Assembly (NCBI GenBank): GCA_027365715.1
Contig: DAHXLZ010000319.1
Coordinates: 1-7,471, forward strand
DNA length: 7,471 bases
DNA from: Methanomassiliicoccales archaeon
GTDB lineage: Archaea > Thermoplasmatota > Thermoplasmata > Sysuiplasmatales > Sysuiplasmataceae
Direction of reading: 5' to 3'
Part shown: piece after piece, positions 5,108 through 7,471 of the stretch
Numbering within the stretch: position 1 is the first letter of the stretch
Layout of the letters: every line of letters begins with the position of its first letter
The notes under the pieces: model-generated
Databases searched by the model: none
What the model was told of the DNA's origin: nothing
The model's input: the letters and a program-made list of their open reading frames with translations, nothing else
Program-made: the position numbers and the translations under genes

Positions 5108-6619
5108 ATGTGCCCAATCCCAAACCTGTTGACGCAGGAAAAGCCAGCCGGCAAAGAGCGGAAGACACATTTTCATCACTGCCTGATTACTGTGCTTACG
5201 GCATCCATTCTCTTTCTTTCAGTCACGCTGCTTCCGGTCACATTCGCAAATGCACTTTCGGCCGGCACCAGGACGCCGATAAAACATGTTGTTTTCATTA
5301 CTATGGAAAACCATAGTTTTGACAATATATTCGGCAACTATCCATACGGCGGCACATCCCCTTTCTCAAATCTGACGTCCCGGCTCACCGTGCCAGTCGA
5401 TCTGGCCGGCAGCAATCTCACAGGCAAACTGACGCCGGTCAATCCCGGCTCCTATTCAACAGCGAACCCGGTGGAAGGGTATACTGCATATCACCTCGAC
5501 TGGAATAATGGGCTGATGAACGGCTTCGCTAACAATTCCGGAAAGCAGTCCATGACTTATTTCACTGCCTCGCAAATGGCAATCGAGTGGGATCTCGCCG
5601 AACAATATGCGGTGGGTGACATGTATTTTGCAAGTGCCCTGACAGCGACAATGCCCAACCGTCTTTTCCAGATTGCAGGTTATTCTCCTGTCGTGAACGA
5701 TTATGGCCCTCCACCGTATATTCCGTTTTCTCAGACAATCTTTTCGGAGTTGAACCATTACGGAATTTCGTGGTCATATTACGTTTCCAACCCGTCTCTG
5801 GGCACTATCATGCTGGACTATGTGTATGGAATTCAGCAGTATTCATCAGACATTGGAAGCTGGGCCGCATTTTTTTCCGAGCTGCAGAACGGAACGCTGC
5901 CTGCTGTCTCGTATTTCATGCCCATAGGCATTGGTGTGAACGGATACAGCCAGCACCCGTCGGACAGCATGCTAGTGGGTGAGATGTGGCTGCTCTATAC
6001 TGTGGAGAAAATAATGAACAGCCCCGAATGGAACTCTACCGCGATTTTCATCAACTATGATGAGGGTGGAGGATACTACGACAGTGTTCCTCCGCCTGTG
6101 ATCGGCGGTCAGCAACTTGGTTTCAGAGTTCCATTAATCGTTATCTCACCTTATGCCAGGGAGAATTATGTTTCGAGTACACCGATGAACCACGCTTCTC
6201 TGCTCGCATTCCTGGATTACAACTGGAGAATGCCTCCTCTGAATTCTTTCGTGGCTTCATCTGACATACCCATCGATATGTTCACATTCGGCACTCCGGG
6301 ATCTCAACCCCGCGCGCCATTTATCCTGAATCTGGGCAATCTCACATTACCGTCTGCGATTAATTTTCCGCTTTCGTCTTTCAAGTCATCGCCAATATCC
6401 AATCTTTACCCCGTGCAACCGCAAATCCCATTCAACGCACTCAACTACAGCAGGAGTGGATTATCTTCCGTGAATCTTTCACAGACGGCAACTTATGTTG
6501 CTACCGACACACCGTACACGCCTTACTACGAATCCACTGCGTTCGTCGGTGCATACCTGCTCGTGCTGAGCTCTGTGGCCGTTGTGGTGTTCTACCGCAG
6601 GGCGGGCGGGAAGCGTTGA
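5108..6619 (+). CDS. Secreted, membrane-anchored phosphoesterase (acid phosphatase/phospholipase C family)
   Basis: A 503-residue protein of the phosphoesterase family that includes AcpA-type acid phosphatases and bacterial phospholipases C, which hydrolyse phosphate mono- or diesters. Residues 1-50 carry a basic n-region and a hydrophobic stretch (about 25-45) ending in an ANA-type cleavage site. The catalytic domain (about 58-375) shows KHVVFITMENHSFDNIFG (59-76, metal ligands E67 and N68), TATMPNRLF (179-187, probable nucleophile T181), QHPSD (282-286), NYDEGGGYYDSVPPP (316-330, metal ligands D318 and E319), FRVPLIVISPYAR and NHASLLAFLDYNW. A Pro/Ser/Asn-rich stalk (about 400-475) leads to a membrane helix (479-495) and a basic YRRAGGKR end. 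At least eight NxS/T sequons suggest glycosylation outside the cell. S326 replaces a His common in the DHV motif. The gene starts one base after the membrane protein gene and has no clear ribosome binding site. The substrate is unknown; activity at the cell surface is well supported. Confidence 0.9.
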   Translation: MCPIPNLLTQEKPAGKERKTHFHHCLITVLTASILFLSVTLLPVTFANALSAGTRTPIKHVVFITMENHSFDNIFGNYPYGGTSPFSNLTSRLTVPVDLAGSNLTGKLTPVNPGSYSTANPVEGYTAYHLDWNNGLMNGFANNSGKQSMTYFTASQMAIEWDLAEQYAVGDMYFASALTATMPNRLFQIAGYSPVVNDYGPPPYIPFSQTIFSELNHYGISWSYYVSNPSLGTIMLDYVYGIQQYSSDIGSWAAFFSELQNGTLPAVSYFMPIGIGVNGYSQHPSDSMLVGEMWLLYTVEKIMNSPEWNSTAIFINYDEGGGYYDSVPPPVIGGQQLGFRVPLIVISPYARENYVSSTPMNHASLLAFLDYNWRMPPLNSFVASSDIPIDMFTFGTPGSQPRAPFILNLGNLTLPSAINFPLSSFKSSPISNLYPVQPQIPFNALNYSRSGLSSVNLSQTATYVATDTPYTPYYESTAFVGAYLLVLSSVAVVVFYRRAGGKR

Positions 6620-6629
6620 GCAAAGTGAG

Positions 6630-7145
6630 CTAGACAGGTCTCGTTTTCTTTCTCCTGGTTATGAGCTTTCCGCCGCAGATTCTGCACTCCTTTTCACCAC
6701 GTGTCACGGAAACCAGGCCGCACGCCTTACAGACAATCTCCCATTGTACGTAGCTGCTGATGCGCGGTATGTACAGTGACCTGTATTCCACCCCCAGTGC
6801 GGATGCGGTGTTCTGTATGGAGTAATCTTCGGTAACGAGAATGGCGCCCAGTTCATATGCAAGAGAGAGTATTTCCAGATCTGGCTCTGACAGTCTCGCA
6901 ATATCTCCATTTTCCTCAGCCTTTTCCCTCACCGCCTTCATGCTGTCCGATGAAGGCATCATGACTGTCAGCCTTGTGTCGATGAAGAATTCCGCCCTGT
7001 CGGATCTGTAGACTCTCCTCACTTCAGATACAATCTGGGGTGTAGCATACAGGACAGTGTCAGCAGGATAGTCAGTTCCGTTGTAAATCGCACTTGTGTC
7101 AAGCACAAGAGGCTTTTTCTCCTTCTCATCACGCGATTCATGCAT
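6630..7145 (-). CDS. nob1: Nob1-type rRNA endonuclease (PIN domain plus zinc ribbon)
   Basis: Archaeal Nob1 cuts at the 3' end of the 16S rRNA precursor during late small-subunit maturation. In this 171-residue protein the PIN domain (about 12-125) has LDTSA (D16), SEV (E41), LSEPDLEILSLA (D89) and VTEDYSIQN (D107), the acidic residues of a metal-dependent nuclease. The C-terminal zinc ribbon has CKAC (C139, C142) and CRIC (C154, C157) followed by GGKLITRRKK, a basic RNA-binding tail. The PIN plus ribbon arrangement separates it from VapC toxins, which lack the ribbon, and no antitoxin gene is adjacent. The ATG at 7145 overlaps the end of glyA (ATGCATGA), so translation is probably coupled. 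The stop faces the phosphoesterase stop across 10 bp, so the two transcripts must overlap or end very tightly. Confidence 0.92.
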   Translation of the reverse strand: MHESRDEKEKKPLVLDTSAIYNGTDYPADTVLYATPQIVSEVRRVYRSDRAEFFIDTRLTVMMPSSDSMKAVREKAEENGDIARLSEPDLEILSLAYELGAILVTEDYSIQNTASALGVEYRSLYIPRISSYVQWEIVCKACGLVSVTRGEKECRICGGKLITRRKKTRPV

Positions 7146-7471
7146 ACTGTATCTTGAAGCTCCTTCTGAGCTTGTTTACCCTGCGTTTCACGTTCCTTCC
7201 AGCCAGCACTTCGTCAATGGGAGCGGCAATTCGTTTCATTTCCCTGTCACCCATGCCAAGTCTCGAAACCTCTGAAGTGCCAAACCTGCCTGTCGTATCC
7301 ACAATGATGTCGTTGCTTTCCAGTCTCTCGCTCAGAGTTCCGAAACTCATACCAAGTGCATTGACCGCAGACGGATCTATGTGCAGCTGATGCGACTCCG
7401 AGTAACCCTGCTCGCCGAAAAGGCATCTCAGGCCACCTTTGGAGAGATACCTGCCAAGGCTCCTGGAATTC
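7138..7471 (-). CDS. glyA: Serine hydroxymethyltransferase, C-terminal fragment (5' end outside the window)
   Basis: Interconverts serine and glycine, with tetrahydrofolate or an archaeal pterin as the one-carbon carrier and PLP as cofactor. Only the last 110 residues are inside the window, so the PLP-lysine is not visible. The fragment has YSESHQLHID, the conserved substrate-binding arginine region GRFGTSEVSRLGM (equivalent to RxGTxxVTRxG of bacterial GlyA), then a DREMKRIAAPIDEVL helix and a basic end. These match the small C-terminal domain of archaeal SHMT. The open frame continues to the right edge, so the ATG within it (7350) is an internal Met and not the start. It overlaps nob1 by 8 bp and is upstream of it in the same operon. 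Confidence 0.88.
   Translation of the reverse strand, partial: NSRSLGRYLSKGGLRCLFGEQGYSESHQLHIDPSAVNALGMSFGTLSERLESNDIIVDTTGRFGTSEVSRLGMGDREMKRIAAPIDEVLAGRNVKRRVNKLRRSFKIQYA

Noticed and set aside
6630..7145. Reading the PIN protein as a VapC toxin of a toxin-antitoxin pair.
   Set aside because: It has a C-terminal four-cysteine zinc ribbon, as in Nob1, and its upstream partner is glyA, not an antitoxin gene.
7466..7471. The window ends exactly in GAATTC, as if at an EcoRI cloning junction.
   Set aside because: Several internal GAATTC sites are uncut (for example near 555, 3668, 5830 and 6240), and the left end has none. It could be a partial-digest edge or chance, and has no biological meaning.

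Overview
The window looks like a piece of an archaeal chromosome, most likely from the Thermoplasmata or a related euryarchaeal lineage. Four things point that way. There is a Nob1-type PIN/zinc-ribbon nuclease. The lumazine synthase and 3,4-DHBP synthase carry archaeal sequence signatures. Archaeal box A (TATA) elements lie about 25 nt upstream of start codons, which implies leaderless transcripts. Genes inside operons instead have short GGTG/AGGT/GAGG Shine-Dalgarno motifs. The exact lineage is an inference. No RNA gene, mobile element or CRISPR array was seen, and gene density is very high.

Layout from left to right: (1) 1-1276, minus strand: most of a winged-helix plus TPR-repeat protein that runs off the left edge, with its own promoter at about 1303-1317. 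(2) 1339-4420, minus strand: a compact riboflavin operon read right to left as ribB (3,4-dihydroxy-2-butanone 4-phosphate synthase), ribH (lumazine synthase), an uncharacterised COG0402-like metal-dependent amidohydrolase, and ribE (bacterial-type riboflavin synthase). Gaps are 1 to 10 bp. (3) 4421-4521: a divergent control region with box A elements for both directions and two near-identical 17-bp repeats. (4) 4522-6619, plus strand: a six-helix membrane protein followed one base later by a secreted, membrane-anchored phosphoesterase of the acid phosphatase/phospholipase C family. (5) 6630-7471, minus strand: nob1 and, upstream of it and overlapping it by 8 bp, the 3' end of serine hydroxymethyltransferase (glyA), which runs off the right edge.

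The riboflavin operon covers the late pathway: RibB makes the four-carbon unit, RibH builds lumazine, and RibE makes riboflavin. The amidohydrolase between ribH and ribE has the metal-site residues of a heterocycle deaminase. It is therefore a good candidate for the pyrimidine deaminase step that archaea need and for which, to my knowledge, no general enzyme is established. The divergent membrane protein and extracellular phosphoesterase share the control region. They might serve flavin or phosphate salvage, but the sequence does not prove this.
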